A stretch of DNA of 64,000 nucleotides, taken from contig NC_088778.1 of NCBI RefSeq assembly GCF_954871325.1, positions 23,049,120-23,113,119 on the forward strand, read 5' to 3'. Positions 1 to 12,685 of the stretch are shown here, in pieces. Within the stretch, counting starts at the first letter, position 1, and each line of letters opens with the position of its first letter. Under the pieces are notes generated by a model. The model searched no databases, had not been told where the DNA came from, and was given only the letters and a program-made list of their open reading frames with translations. The DNA is from Gordionus sp. m RMFG-2023. Taxonomy: Eukaryota; Nematomorpha; Gordioida; Chordodea; Parachordodidae. The translations under genes and the position numbers were made by a program.

Positions 1-257
1 TTGAAGATCGGGCTTAAAATTTTGACCTCTGCAGGCCATTGGTTTTAATATTAATTAAATTATATGATAATATACAAAGTTTATATTATAGCATCCTTTC
101 TTAAAATCAGTCCTTTTTCAGCAACATGTGACTTATTTTAGAAATCATATGGATCATGTTAGTTTTAGCTTGATAGAAAAAGGAATATTATGTGAATAAA
201 TTAGTTATATGAATGAGAGTTGTAATATGATGTATAAAAATATCAATCTCTTGGCGG

Positions 258-480
258 TAGTGTTGTTAAATGGCTCGTTTTGAACCGATTTTTTAAAACG
301 GCTAACTCAATTATTTAGCCAGAAAAATATTGCCTAACCTTCGAAATTTCGAAAATATATGTCTAGACCATTGTTCCATCTATGAGCAAAATCTTCAGGC
401 TTGCGTAATATTTTTCTGGATAAAATATTGAGTTAGCCATTTTTAAAAATCGGCTCAAAACGAGTTGTTTAACAACACTA
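258..480. mobile_element. hAT MITE, TAGTGTTGTTAA family, copy 1
   Basis: A 223-bp near-palindrome. It opens with TAGTGTTGTTAAATGGCTCG and closes with the reverse complement (AACAACACTA). The flanks 250-257 and 481-488 are both cttggcgg, a perfect 8-bp target duplication of the hAT type. There is no coding capacity. At least seven related copies occur in this window, so it must have been moved by a transposase encoded elsewhere. Confidence 0.9.
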
Positions 481-488
481 CTTGGCGG

Positions 489-1819
489 TGGTTTAATTGT
501 TCTAATTTTTATTAATTTAATAAAATTAAAAAACGAAGACTTTTAAATTATTTTTTTGAAAGGGGAGGGCGGATTGAGTTTAAACTTTTTGAAGGCTAGT
601 ATAACAGGTGCCTTTGCAGTAGTGGGCATTATTCCTGGGGAAGTCGATCTTCCTGGAGCTAAATTTTTCCGAGTGTTAATCTTCCGTGGCCAATTTTCTA
701 ATCGATTTAGATCTTAGAGTCAATTCTCGTATGGGAGTGTATAAATGAAAAAATGATTCAGAAGTTTATTATATCATATGTTACACATACCGGAAAATAT
801 TTTTGGCAGAATGAGATTATTAAAACTTTTTAAACAAATGAATGTGCTGTTTGCCAACTTTAAATCATTTATTTAGCATGTTTTTAAATTTAAATTTTCT
901 AATTTTTCCGGAAATACACTGTAGAATACCTATCCTTTAAATTATTTTGCACAATTTTAATATTGCACTATTTGACTAAGGCAATAAATACGCCTAATTC
1001 AAATTTAAAATATGAATTAATAAAAATAGTAGATGATAAATTATAAATGTATGGCTGTAAATGAAATGAACTTATTTATGTAGAATTCCTTAATTTTTTA
1101 ATTACAATTAACTTCCTTTTTATTTAGATTCTGGTGGAAGTTAGAACCCTGAACCCATTTTATTATTTTATTTTTAGGTGGCTCAACTCTGGCTCGAATG
1201 TTTTATGTTTAGAGTTTTTAAGATTTGAAAATTTTTATAATTTAAAGGAATAAAATTATAAAAATCCAGAAATGCTTTGCCCTATCATAATCCCATTCCA
1301 ATTTGTCAAGCCACCAACCTATAAAGGAATGTATACTGAGGAATCTGAGGCTCAAATTGCTTTTAAAAATAAACATATTTAGTATTTAGGGTTTAAGAAT
1401 AATTTTTCGCTCTGGTATACTTTATAAATAATCATTTCGAAAATTCAGTATGATGGGGAAAAAATCATAGAATAGTCGCCACCATTTATATTCCATCGAA
1501 TTATTAGTAGTTTATCTTTAATTACTCGAAATTTTCAAAAATATTCCAAATTATAATATTCAAGATTATTCGAAAATATTAGAAATTATTCGTATTTGTG
1601 TTATTCGCAATTATTCGTAAGAATTCAATATGTTCTCGTCAATGTAACTGTTCATTTCTACATTAATCATTTATTACAAAATTTTAATCTTTTTCTCGTT
1701 TTTGAAAACATTTAAAAATTTTATAATTTATCAAAAATTAAATCTTTATTTCAAAATATGGCATATTTTTAAATTTTAAACCTACGCCTTCTCAAACACA
1801 AAACTGCGAATTAATAAAA
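489..1819. other. A+T-rich DNA, no gene seen
   Basis: No reading frame with recognisable protein similarity and no paired terminal repeats were seen. A cluster of ATTCG-type words at about 1530-1640 resembles the ATTCGAAT-rich ends of the hAT at 52508-54766 and may be a decayed end of a relative. Confidence 0.4.
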
Positions 1820-2552
1820 TTTTTATTCGGAAAAATATATAAACCATCTATTCATATAGCATACTTATTAAAAGATATTTTTCCAATGGATCTATATACA
1901 ATTGCATCATCTAAAATAAATTTTGACGCAGATATAGATACTCATTAAAATATTTGTTAGCTGAAAGAAAAAATAAAAATTTTTCCGATTAAAAGTAAAA
2001 TCAATATTTGAGTCAAATATTAAAATGGGGTAAAAAATCCAAAAAATGTTCCAAAGTGGGAGAACTCTATCAATTTCTTGAAAAATAAAAATATTTAGTT
2101 AAATGAATCAAAGTAATTTGATCAATTCTGCAACTTTAAATTATTTATTACCGCTAAAATAAAATGTGAAAGTATATAAAACTTTTTCTCCACCAGAAAT
2201 GGGTTTAATATTTCTTTTCCAATTTTTGAGCAACACAGTGAACTGATAATTATAGCAAGCTTTATTTTTGCTATACCAGCTCATAATGCTAATGTTGAAG
2301 GAATATTTCCTTTAATCAATAGTCAATGGACAAATGAGAGGAATAGAATATCAGTGGAATCTATAAAAGCAAAATTATAGCGCACTATTTAATTTCAAAT
2401 CTTTTTATGGCAAGATTTTTATAAATATTTATTAAATAAGTGAAAATATATAATACAAAAACATATTTAATGTTATTGATATATGCAATAAAAATAAAAT
2501 AACACCAAAGAAAAATTTTGTAGGAGTGCTCAGAAAAATTGTTACGCCACTG
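1820..2552 (+). mobile_element. 3' end of a decayed hAT transposon (ZBED5/SCAND3-like)
   Basis: At 2230-2380 one frame reads through a C-terminal hAT signature: AIPAHNANVEGIFPLINSQW, then TNERNRISVESIKAKL. In hAT transposases of the ZBED5/SCAND3 type this is the S-N-A-x-V-E-R-x-F-S region of the dimerisation domain. The element closes at 2552 with GTTACGCCACTG, whose reverse complement CAGTGGCGTAAC is a classic hAT terminus. The 5' terminus was not found, and upstream coding is interrupted by many stops, so this is an old truncated copy. Confidence 0.7.
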
Positions 2553-2684
2553 TAGCTCAAAATCTACTAACTGCTTACCAAAATATTATGTTTGCGGTTA
2601 AACATCTAAGAAGACTCCTCATAGTAATCGCAACCATCCTATTTTGCCCTTTGTCTGTCCAATTATCAAAATTATATTAAGTTC

Positions 2685-2961
2685 TTATCAAAATGATATT
2701 GACTCTCTTTCAATGAAGCATAACCATTAATCAGTAACCTCATACCTAAAAGAGCCGCAACAGAAATCCCTGCCACCCCTGCAACGCGGGGAGTGGATTT
2801 AAAACTTTTACCAAGCCTTAAATTATGAAGAATAGCCTCATAAATTTTTTTATTTTTTTTCGAGGAGTCCCAAAATTTTTACGGTATACCCTTGCCACCC
2901 AGGCTTTCACTTTATTTTGAATATGATTGAGTTTGGAAATTAAACTTTTTTTTCTAGACAT
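2685..2961 (-). other. Coding-like remnant, family not identified
   Basis: This stretch is less A+T-rich than its surroundings. On the - strand it starts at an ATG (2959-2961) with a Lys/Arg-rich segment and further on encodes a Gly/Ala/Val-rich hydrophobic stretch. It is not an intact gene. The family was not recognised; a fossil of a mobile or virus-like element is possible but unproven. Confidence 0.3.
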
Positions 2962-3345
2962 TTTATTTCATTTTTATTGAAAATTAAACCATTTTAGTTT
3001 CACTATAAATCAAAATCTTTTTTTTTGTAGCAAAACCTGATAAAAAATGATGTATTAAATATTTGGTCGTTAATAATTAATAATATTTTTTTCCTTTTCA
3101 GCACATTCATTGCTTGCATAGACAAAAAAAAATTCTTAGCGTACAAAGATAGAGAATCTTTTTCTCTTCCTTATGATGCTTCAAATTAATTTTTATCCTG
3201 ATAAATCATTGAAAATTTAAAAGTCGGGGGGGGGGGGGCAACTTCACGGACCTTGAGAGAGGGATGAGGCATACATTTATGTGAAAAGGAATTAAAAACC
3301 CGGACAGAATTGTCCTAAAAACAAACACCCAGGGACATAAAGACG

Positions 3346-3505
3346 AGAAATATTTTACCACTTCAGGGATTCGAACCGAACCCGGTGAAGAAAATCCGAG
3401 TTTTGGGGAAAAAAATCTGAACCGAACCTGAACCCCGTTTAAGAAAATTTCAAAACCCTGAACCAAACCCGGAATATTATTTGAACCAGGGTTCAACCGA
3501 GCTCA
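3346..3505. mobile_element. Degenerate repeat with AACCCGAACC-type motifs
   Basis: Repeated CCGAACCCGG / GAACCTGAACCC words alternate with A-rich spacers, in the same style as the GC-rich hAT MITEs at 21626-22045 and elsewhere. No target duplication could be fixed. A run of ten G lies just upstream at 3226-3237. Confidence 0.35.
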
Positions 3506-3946
3506 GTGTATTGTTTAAAATCATATAAGATATTTGTATAATTGTAAAAAATATTAATAATTTAATTGAGATTTTATAATATTTTCAGATTTCCAATTAG
3601 GTGAATTGTTAATAAATTTTAAACAACTTAATTCAGTAACTAAACTTTGGAGAAATATTAATTTATATTGAAAGATATTTTGGGAAGAAATTAATATAAA
3701 TTAGGATTTCTCTAAAAGTTCATTATAAATTTATTTGAAATCTTTATGGTAGGTATTTTATAAATACAATGCTGCCCCCACGCCTTACCCTAGTTAGATA
3801 TTGCCTATAGATGGCAAAAAATAACACAAAAATTGCGGTGACACAAAAAAGATATTTATAAAAAATATATATGTAAGTTAAGAAAATTTATAAATTTGGA
3901 ATAGAATAAGTAAAAATTATTTTTTTTTGATAAAATGAATTGTGCC

Positions 3947-4129
3947 TTGTGTTGTTAAACTATCCTATTTTTAAATACGGTCCAATTAAGATTTAATTAA
4001 ATTGATATTATATAAGCCTCGAGTTTGCAAATAGAGGTCCAAACCTGTCTGCCATCTATGAACAAAATCTCTAGGATTACATAATATTATTTTGGCTAAA
4101 ATCTTAGTCGAACCTTTTTAGCAACACTA
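3947..4129. mobile_element. hAT MITE, TAGTGTTGTTAA family, copy 2
   Basis: It opens TTGTGTTGTTAAAC and ends AGCAACACTA. The flanks are attgtgcc (3939-3946) and cttgtgcc (4130-4137), a 7/8 target duplication. The interior matches copy 1 around the CATCTATGAACAAAATCT block. Confidence 0.8.
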
Positions 4130-4137
4130 CTTGTGCC

Positions 4138-5844
4138 ATATGAGATTGAAAACATAAAATCCAAAAAAGGCCAAAAATCGGGAACATTATTTATATTTTG
4201 TAGAAATTTCGAAAATAATATTGATAAGGATTTTGATAGATGTTAGAAAAGGTAAAATTTTATATTTCAATTGAGTTTTTTTTAAAATTCGTTTGAAATC
4301 AAGAATATTTATTAGGATTAAGATTATCTAAACAATCTCTATTTTTAGAGATATTTTTAAAAAATAACAATTATTCCTTTCCTATAATATATCAATATTA
4401 TTTTCGAGAATATGAAATCTTTTTCGATTTTATGCATTTCAAGTTTTCGAACAGGAACTTAATTATAACTAAAAAAATATTTCTAGAGTCTTATAAGAGG
4501 TGGAAATTAAATTTTTGCTAAAGTGCAGAGCGTCTAGAGACGGCATTGTAGAAATTGAAATGCATTTCCGGCAAAATCTGTTTTTTTTAATTAAAAAAAA
4601 CACGCTTTAAATAAATTAATTAAATTGAAAAAATAACATAAAATCCAGCCTTCATCAAACTTTCATCTTACTATTTAATTTTTTTTGTGGGGGTTTTATA
4701 ACTGTTTATGAAAAATATTGGTTTTCTGAAAATTTTGAATTATAGTCATAATTTTAAAAAATTTATCAACAAATTTTGCTTTTAAATTATTGCTTTGACA
4801 TGTTGATACAATTATGTAGAGACTGGATAGGGGGGGGGGCGGGGGGTTCGGGAAAATAATATACGAAAAGAAGAGAGTTTGAAGAGGGGTGTCGCACATT
4901 TTATGTTAGTTTTATTAGGCTAATAAAGCAGAATTTTGCAAATTAAAATATCTTTACCCCACTCAAATGACCCCCCACCCCCATCGTTTTGTTTAATGGA
5001 GAAGTATAGTGGTGGTGCTGGAAATAAGAGGGCATAAAAGATATCGATGATAAAAGAATATGGTATTATTCTCTTAGATTTAAATTATATCTAACTACTT
5101 AAAATAAATTTTTAAAACAAAAATTGTTATCTAAATTGACCTTCAAAGGAAGTGTGCATGCGAAATTATCATATTTGGCAATTTATTTCAAAATTTCAAA
5201 ATCTTTGAAAAAACATATCAGAAACAGAACCATCGAAACAGAACCATCATACAGTTTTCTTATTACTAAATGAATTGCTACCCCTGGATTCCTCCACTCT
5301 TAAATTTTTTGAAAAATCAAATTATAGTTTCAGTTTCACTTTTTTCTCACAGATGGGAATAAAAAAATTTTCACTTCGTAAAAAATTATTATTTTTTGTT
5401 AAAAAAAATTTTATAATTATATTTTTGAGATTTTTTTTTTTTTAAAAAAAAAAAATTTAAACAACATTAATCTTGTTTTAATTTTTAATTTTTTTTTTAT
5501 TTTTTGAGTAAATAAATTTATTTAAATATTTATGTTCTTATTAAGTACAACATATTTTTTTCCATAAAATGCCACTAAAAATTGAAATATAAAATAAGTA
5601 TATATCAATCACAAAAATTTATTTCTAATTTTTATTTAATAAATTTTAAACTTTAAACTTTATAAATTCAAATTAAATGCTATAATTAAAAAAAATATCT
5701 ACCCTATTTGTATAAAAAAAACAAAAAATATCCTCACAAAATAAAAGATAATTTCCTATCAACTTCCATCTTCAAATTCCTTCTTGTATCATCTTTTATT
5801 TTGAGGTCATCGTCAGTTTCTTTAAAAGTTTCCATTTTTGGATA
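4138..5844. other. Region upstream of the SoxF gene
   Basis: A+T-rich, with no coding similarity. It holds a G-run at about 4830-4846 and long A and T tracts at 5380-5510. The SoxF promoter and 5' UTR presumably lie in its last part, but no TATA box or initiator could be assigned with any confidence. The 80 bases before the ATG are less A+T-rich (CTTCCATCTTCAAATTCC type) and look like 5' UTR. Confidence 0.35.
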
Positions 5845-6367
5845 ATGACATCTCAATTTTGCACTTTCGAAAATCAGCTTATATCGAAACCGCTGATAAT
5901 TTCCTTAAACTCATCTGATTCATTCACAGGTGATCAACTCAATAAGGGTCTTTTTAATTACTTTAATGGCTATGATTATGAGCCAGTCTCCTCTACTTTG
6001 GATAATAGCAAGAATAATAGAGTGGAAGACACGTCGAAGTTGGTCGATGTTCATTTCGCCAATCACGCCACAGCAAACTATTATAACATAGAAGAAGATA
6101 AAATCAAAACCAATAACCATTCAAACTGGAGCAAAAATACTTTTCATCATGTCAATGACAAAAACAAAAAGTTAAATAATATTGCAAGACCCTCGTTTGC
6201 TAGCAATAATGCGAATAATCATGCTGTCACAGCTAGTATCAGTAGTAGCAAGGAAACTAGAATTCGCAGACCAATGAATGCTTTTATGGTATGGGCTAAG
6301 ACTGAGCGACGAGTATTGGCCGATGCGAATCCCGACTTGCACAATGCCGATCTCAGCAAAATCTTGG
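5845..6367 (+). CDS. SoxF: SoxF transcription factor, exon 1 (N-terminus and first half of HMG box)
   Basis: It encodes residues 1-174 plus the first base of codon 175. The N-terminal 138 residues are Asn/Ser-rich and not conserved. The HMG box begins near residue 139 with [17 protein letters not shown], followed by [22 protein letters not shown] is the SOX signature that contacts the DNA minor groove, and the NPDLHNxxLSKxLG spelling is typical of group F (Sox7/17/18). The exon ends at ..TTG G|GTATTAAT, a phase-1 donor. Phase and sequence fit the acceptor at 28852, giving LGKSWKSLT across the join. The ATG at 5845 is the first one in frame. The protein is a nuclear DNA-binding regulator; in other animals SoxF genes act in endoderm, endothelium or gonad. 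The target tissue here is unknown. Confidence 0.9.
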
Positions 6368-6524
6368 GTATTAATTTTTTTTTTAAATTTTAAACAAATT
6401 TTTTTTTTCTTAATAAAATGGTATGAATTTGGATTTCTTTCTAAAACATTTTTGGTATTTTTCTTGGCAGTCCAAATATATGATAAAAAATATTTCATTT
6501 AGATTTTATTTTCGAAACCATCAA

Positions 6525-6720
6525 TTTAGGCTAAAAAATTGACTAGATCAAGATTTTTAGCAAATAAGAGACTACTTAAGTCTCGAGATTTTGCATATAG
6601 ATGGCAAAGAAAGGTTTAGCCCTCTTTTGAGAAAATCTTGAGGCTAAGGTAATATAATTTTTTTTAATTAAAATCTTGATTTAGCTGAAAAGCGTCTAAA
6701 TCAAAGTTTTGACAATGGTG
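6525..6720. mobile_element. Old MITE related to the TAGTGTTGTTAA family
   Basis: It keeps the inner palindrome (ATCAAGATTTTTAGCaAA... against AAAATCTTGATTTAGCTG) and the central block TTTTGCATATAGATGGCAAA shared with the copy at 55915-56123. The outer ends are eroded. A second eroded copy lies at about 7055-7225. Confidence 0.5.
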
Positions 6721-7030
6721 CCCTCCAAGCCAATCTAAAACTCGGCCCGAAGCCGGTCTCAGACCTAAAAATTTTAAAATTATTTGAACTGGGTCGGGAT
6801 CGAAAATAATTATATGAACTTATTTATGATAAGAACAAAGCAATTCGTGATTTTTACTTCATAAAAATGCTCTTTATTTATATTTTTTAATTAAAATTAT
6901 GGACCTGGAGCTGGCATAGGATAAAAATTTAGGTCAGATCCTGGTCTAAAATAAAAATTCAGGTCATACATGGGGTTTAAAAATGCAAATTTTGGACGGG
7001 ACTTGACCCAAAAAAATTTTAATTTCCAGG
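6721..7030. mobile_element. Degenerate GC-motif repeat (hAT MITE-like)
   Basis: CGGCCCGAAGCCGGTCTC and CTGGTCT/GGGTCGGG words separated by A/T tracts, in inverted arrangement around an A+T-rich core. The layout is the same as the better preserved elements at 18799-19149 and 21626-22045. Ends were not resolved. Confidence 0.4.
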
Positions 7031-7230
7031 GCTCCAGTTAAGATTAGATTCATGTATTTTAAAAATCTCAATTTTGCCTATTTTTAAAAAACGTTAATTC
7101 AAGATTTTTATCAAAAAAAATACTACCTAAGCTTCATGATTTGCCAAAGATGGTAGAAAAGTTAATCCTTTTTTTAAAAAAATTTCGAGATTTAGGTAAA
7201 TTAAATTGGAGTTTTTAACATCATTAGTTT

Positions 7231-8269
7231 AAACAAAATTTTAAATTTAAGCTCGGTAAAAAAATAATTTGTAAATTGAGGGTAATTTTTTTTGAGTTTA
7301 TTTTTTTAGTGTTTTAAACAAAGTATTTATGTAAGTAGCGTTGCAAGGTAAAGTTCTTTTTAGAACACTTATGTTTAGTTTTGATAAAAAATTTCTTCCA
7401 AAAGCGTCTTCTGAGAACGCTTATTACATTTAAAAAATTTAATTTTCTACCATGCTTAATTAGGTAGAACAAACGAGTAACGTTAACATTTGCGTATGCA
7501 CCTGATACTTTATTAGGTTACATTCGGTTTTCTAGCTGATTTCTTTATTAAATAATCCATCATAAATAATATGATATTGATTGAGGACTCCGGCAGACTA
7601 ATGGACTATAAATAATCATAAATAAGATATCTAAAATTTAAATTTAAACTATTTATTATTTTATGTTTTATACTAATATTAATATATATTATTTAATGTA
7701 CAATTTACAATGTATATAGAGATTACTAAAACAATACAATTCTTATTTATATAGTTTTTGTTATCTTTTATATATCTTTTTAAAATTGATTTAATCTAAA
7801 TAAATTATTTATTTTTCTTTACAATAAGATCTAATATTTAAGAAGGTCTGCTCAGGACCCTATAACTTTGTAATTAAATTACATTACTTAATTATCTCTG
7901 AGGGTGGGGGGGGGACTACATAGCTTTTGATCTGCTATGATTCAAAACTGAAATAGATAATATCAGATGAAAAAGTTTTCCTCGCTCCTAACCGTTTGTG
8001 ACGAAATAATTATTAATTTGCCATCCTATCAAAATTTAATTGAAACCCGAAGAAGAGATAGTTTCCTGCAATCTTAATATAATTTGAACGCGACTAAATT
8101 TTTTTTTTATTATTTGAGTAGATTGATAAAAGGAGCGAGCAGCACTCGTTGAAAAAAAAAATTAATACATATTCGAAAATATTAAGAATTTAATATAAAC
8201 TCAACTAAATGTTAAAAACTATAATTCTATGTCTTACCCCAGTTTAGTGTTTAATTTTATTTTATTTCG
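7231..8269. other. Intron DNA, nothing recognised
   Basis: A+T-rich sequence with a G-run at about 7905-7914. No paired ends and no protein similarity were seen. Confidence 0.35.
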
Positions 8270-8636
8270 TGTCGCAATCTCCAGCCTTATTATTTTTTCT
8301 GATGGGATCCTTGCTCATCCCATTATTTGAGCCCTGCTTCATATTTATTTTTTTAAGCCCAGCCTGATTCGAGAAAAAAAAATTTGTCAAACCAATTTGC
8401 CTACTTCCTTGAACGTCTAATCCGATATTCATCAAAAATAAGTCTGAGTTTGAAAAAAAAAATATAGAAAAAAATGGATCATTTTTTTAAATATTTATTA
8501 TAAAAAGCATTGAGAGAAAAATTCCTAGATTGACACCCGGCTCGAATAAAATATGTAAGATTTAGGTTCTGCCCAATCAAATCCAAGAAAATGTCAGCAA
8601 TCGGGTCGAACTCGGATAGGTCTGTGCAGATCTCTA
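8270..8636. mobile_element. GC-motif hAT MITE, right end preserved
   Basis: It ends GTGCAGATCTCTA at 8636, the same terminus as the elements at 18799-19149 and 21626-22045 (reverse complement TAGAGATCTGCAC). Inside, CCCGGCTCG and CGGGTCGAACTCGG motifs flank an A+T-rich middle. The left end is not clear. Confidence 0.55.
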
Positions 8637-10308
8637 GTATATTTCAGGTTACCGAGAATTTATTATATTAAACTCAAAAAATCTATTATGCATGCTATAT
8701 TAAAAGCTATTGAAAAAATAGATCATATTTTTGATCATTTAGATGAGAGAAAGAAAATACTCGCCAATTTATCTTATTTTGTTGTAACTATGATAATTTG
8801 ATGCTATATTCGAAAACATCAAAATTAATTTCCATCCAAACTCCCAACCAAACAAATATCGTAATTTATTTACGCCTCAGCGCCTGAAATGGCTATATTA
8901 ATCTAGGACGCCTCATATTAGACCAAACAATATTTGTCCCTTTTCCCTAATTATTGTTAGTTATAATAAATTTCAGCGACTCCCCATTCCTACACTTAGC
9001 AATCGTTAAAAATTTAAAACTTTAATTGACGCACACTTTGTATTTGGTAAAGATATTATTTAAAAAATTTTTTAAGCTATACAGACATTATAAAGATAAT
9101 TAATTTTATGAACTGAATCCTCATTGCATTTGTAAAAAAAAGCGCCTAAGCATCCTAATTCCCATACTCGGCAAATTTAATCTTAGTGCGATAGAGTCCT
9201 TTTTTATTTATTTATAATGACACCTTTTATAAAAAAAAAGCAGTTTTCTCTAAATATTGCATCAAAAGATTTAAATAAATTGCAAATTTTATCATAAAAC
9301 TACCAATTCCATAACCACGTTTAAAAATTTATTTATCTCTCAACCGTTATCACGCAACACGGCCCAAATTTTTTTATGAACAATTTAAAAAAAAAAAATT
9401 CCAGTCCGGCACTGCCCGTTTAGTTTTTTAAAAATTTTCCCGGAAGGGCCGAGCTTTACATATTTCTAAAACTTATACTTATCTTTTGAAAAGAAGTATC
9501 TTTCCTAATCACCATAATACTAAATATATTAAATGAAGATTCCATAATGAATAACTTTGGTTTCTTAACAGTTGTGATAAATGTTCAATAAAAATTAGTA
9601 GTTTTAAATTCTTGAATACATCCTTTTCAATTGGGGGTGGAATTACCACGCCTTGCCCCCCCCCCCCTTATGTATTTTCCCTCATCAAGGAATGATTCTA
9701 TAGGAATCTAAATTATCAAAGAATTAATCAACGCCAATCTCATTCTAAGGATAGCGAATTTATAGCTGTGAAGGTCAAAATCATCAGGCATCTCTAGCTG
9801 TAACATTCAAAATCTTCATGCATTTCCTATTTAAAATGAAGGCATTTTCTGGATTTTGACTTGGGACCTTCGATCTCGATGTTATGTTAGACGATAGAGG
9901 TATGGAAAGTATTAAATTATCATCGTCAGAGATAGCCTATATATGAAATTTAAAATAGCACCAAACATTTATCACAACTAATAGGAATATCTGACCTCAT
10001 TTTTGGCTTGTAATTCTCATAATTTAAATATCTATATTCGAATCTATTTCCCTCTCCTCATTTAGATTGTCAATTTATTTGAATAACTTTACTAAACAAA
10101 CCATTATTAATTATATCATATAACTTCCCAACATATTTATTACAAAGTGATGACATTGATCAATAATAGTATAATAAGTAATAATATAGTTATAAAATGT
10201 ATAATTTATGTTAATAAGGATACTCCCCTTTTATTTATACTAATTATTTTATAAGCCCTCAATCGATCCAATATAATATTTAGTTCTATTTGGTATCATT
10301 TTTTGTTT
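8637..10308. other. Intron DNA, nothing recognised
   Basis: A run of 11 C lies near 9657-9667. Between about 9690 and 9910 the base composition is more even, but no protein similarity and no convincing tRNA-type promoter was found there. Confidence 0.35.
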
Positions 10309-10316
10309 TATTTAAT

Positions 10317-10533
10317 TAGTGTTGTTAAACGGCTCGTTTTGAGCCGATTTTCAAAAACGACTAACTCATTACGCAGAAAAATATTACGCGAGCCTGATTA
10401 TTTTGTTCCTAGAAGGAACAATAGTCTAGACATATATTATCAAAATCTCGAGGTCTAGGGAATATTTTTCTGGCTAAAATATTGAGTTACCTTTTTTAAT
10501 AATCGGCTCATATAGAGCCGTTTAACAACACTA
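10317..10533. mobile_element. hAT MITE, TAGTGTTGTTAA family, copy 3
   Basis: The best preserved palindrome of the family: a perfect 16-bp terminal repeat TAGTGTTGTTAAACGG on both sides. Flanks are tatttaat (10309-10316) and tattgaat (10534-10541), a 7/8 target duplication. 217 bp, non-coding. Confidence 0.88.
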
Positions 10534-10541
10534 TATTGAAT

Positions 10542-12677
10542 AAAAGGCACAGGCTTAAGATTTTGAAAATAAACTCTATCTTATAAATCCCAACATTTAA
10601 ATAACATCTATAACTAAGTTAATTTGTCTGTTCTAACATGTTCTTGGCTTCAACTATGTCTACTAAAAATTTTCATATATAAAATAGAAAGTCAGTGGTA
10701 AAAAAAATATTTAGAAAGTTCAAGAATGAACGAGTATTTTATAAATCCATTTAAAGTGAAAGTAAATCTAAAATTTATTTTATATCAAAGTCATTTTCAA
10801 ATCCGGTTACGGTATTTTTTTAAAAAAAATAATTTTGGCTTCGTTTTAAATATAAATTAATAATATTAAAAGTTCTATTATATTATTTTCCAACATTTTT
10901 CAACTCATCAATTGACATAAACTTGAATTTATTATTCTTATTAAATCCCCCCTCCCCGATATGGCCGGGCTTCAACCTATTTTTAAAGTGTAAATCAAGG
11001 TAAAAATTTGTAGAAATTTTTTACAAATTAAAATAATTTCCCCAATTATTAAAACCAGATTACATCAATTTGTTATTCAGGATAATATTAATTTAAAAGT
11101 TACTTTTCGAAGTAAAATAAAATAAATTATAGACCTGTAGAAGTCAAATTTTTAGATCAGGTCAGGATTTAATTTATTTTTGTTATTTCGAAACCCGGCG
11201 GATATTTAAAAAAATATTTTGCCCGACCCAGTTTTTATATTTTTATAATCTAGTTTCTTAAAATTTAGGTAATATTTAGAGTAAATTGTTTTAACGGGAA
11301 ATAGTCCTCACGGACTTTGAACAAAATTTAGACCTAGCCCGACCACCATTCCTTATTTCTTAACCACTACCTCGTTATCCTCCCATTTTATGATTCGTTC
11401 TGGACTAGAGTCGAGTTGTATTTGCAGGTTGGGTCTATTGGTTTTGATTCAAATAAAAATCAATGATATGGTAGAAAATGTGATTTTTTAAAAAAAAATT
11501 ACATATTCATGGACTAGTAATTAAAAAATATTAGGTATATTAAATATGAAAGATTGCTCATTTTAAAAAAATGTTCACATTTGAAATTGAATAAAATATG
11601 AAAAAATTAGCTTATAATCTGTCTCCTAGACCAGAAACTTAAAAATTTAAGCAAAACTTGTAAAACAATAGAAAGTTATACGACCCCTACCGTAGAATAT
11701 TTGTATATGACAAATTTTAACATAGGTTTCGTTCGCTTGCAATTCATGATTAACTGATCTATCTTCAATTATGTATATATAGGTATACTACTAGATTGGA
11801 GATTCATTAATTTGTACATACATGGGTCAAATCATTTTGAAGTTTACGCTTCAACTAATTGTCTTATTCGTCATTATATTAATGCACAATGTCATTTAAT
11901 CGGCGTGCAAATCATAAAATTGCGGTACAGTTGATTCCTATCTATATTTAAGTCATTTGATGAATAAATCGCCAATATAGTAGTATATACACATCCTTTT
12001 CTATCTCTAAATAATAAATTTTAAACATATAAACATCACAGAAATCAAAATATTTCATAATGAGATCATTTTAATTTTGCAAAATATAATTTTATTTTTA
12101 TTTACTTTTAAAGAGAAATTTTAAATAATTTCAGATACATTTCTCAGAAGTGTCATTTTTTTTAATTTAATTTTTCATATGTGTTCCTTTTAATTTAAAC
12201 GGGAAAATATATCATATTATTTGGACAGAGACCATAATATTTTCTTGAAAAAAAATGATAAGTTTTCAAGATTAAAATCAGTTATAAAATTTTTAATTAT
12301 TTATTACGAATTGCATGATTTAAAATTAACGGACATAAAGTTTAAGTGTTTAATATATAATAGTTGCAGGGGTTTAACAATTAAGGACTATGCTTCATTC
12401 ATTTGGGGTTTTTAGCAAATTTTTTATACATAATTTATTGAGCGCTTTGCCAGAATCGCAACCATCTCATAGATGTACTAATTTACCCTGTAAATTCCAT
12501 ATGATTTCGCCATAAATTTTTGTGTTTTTTTAAAATTCATATTAAAAAATATATCTTTTTATAAAAATAAAAATTCATTTAAAATTTCACGGTAAAATTA
12601 AAATTCGAAATGGAAAACGAATAGGAAACGAATAATGAATTATTTCGTATTCAACGAATTTTGAATAATTTACGTTT
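10542..12677. other. Intron DNA with a degenerate GC-motif repeat
   Basis: About 11100-11440 carries CCCGGCGG, GCCCGACCC and CTAGCCCGACC words of the GC-motif MITE type, too eroded to bound. The rest is plain A+T-rich DNA. A run of ATTCG/CGAAT words precedes 12678. Confidence 0.35.
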
Positions 12678-12685
12678 GTAATTAG

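Noticed and set aside
3206-3496. - strand frame of 96 codons
   Set aside because: Runs through the G-run and the GAACC-type repeat; no family similarity.
9690-9915. Possible SINE (GATCGAAGGTCCC on the - strand resembles a B box)
   Set aside because: B box does not fit (G where C is required) and no A box at the right distance.
12221-12415. + strand frame of 64 codons
   Set aside because: No domain, no splice support; chance frame.
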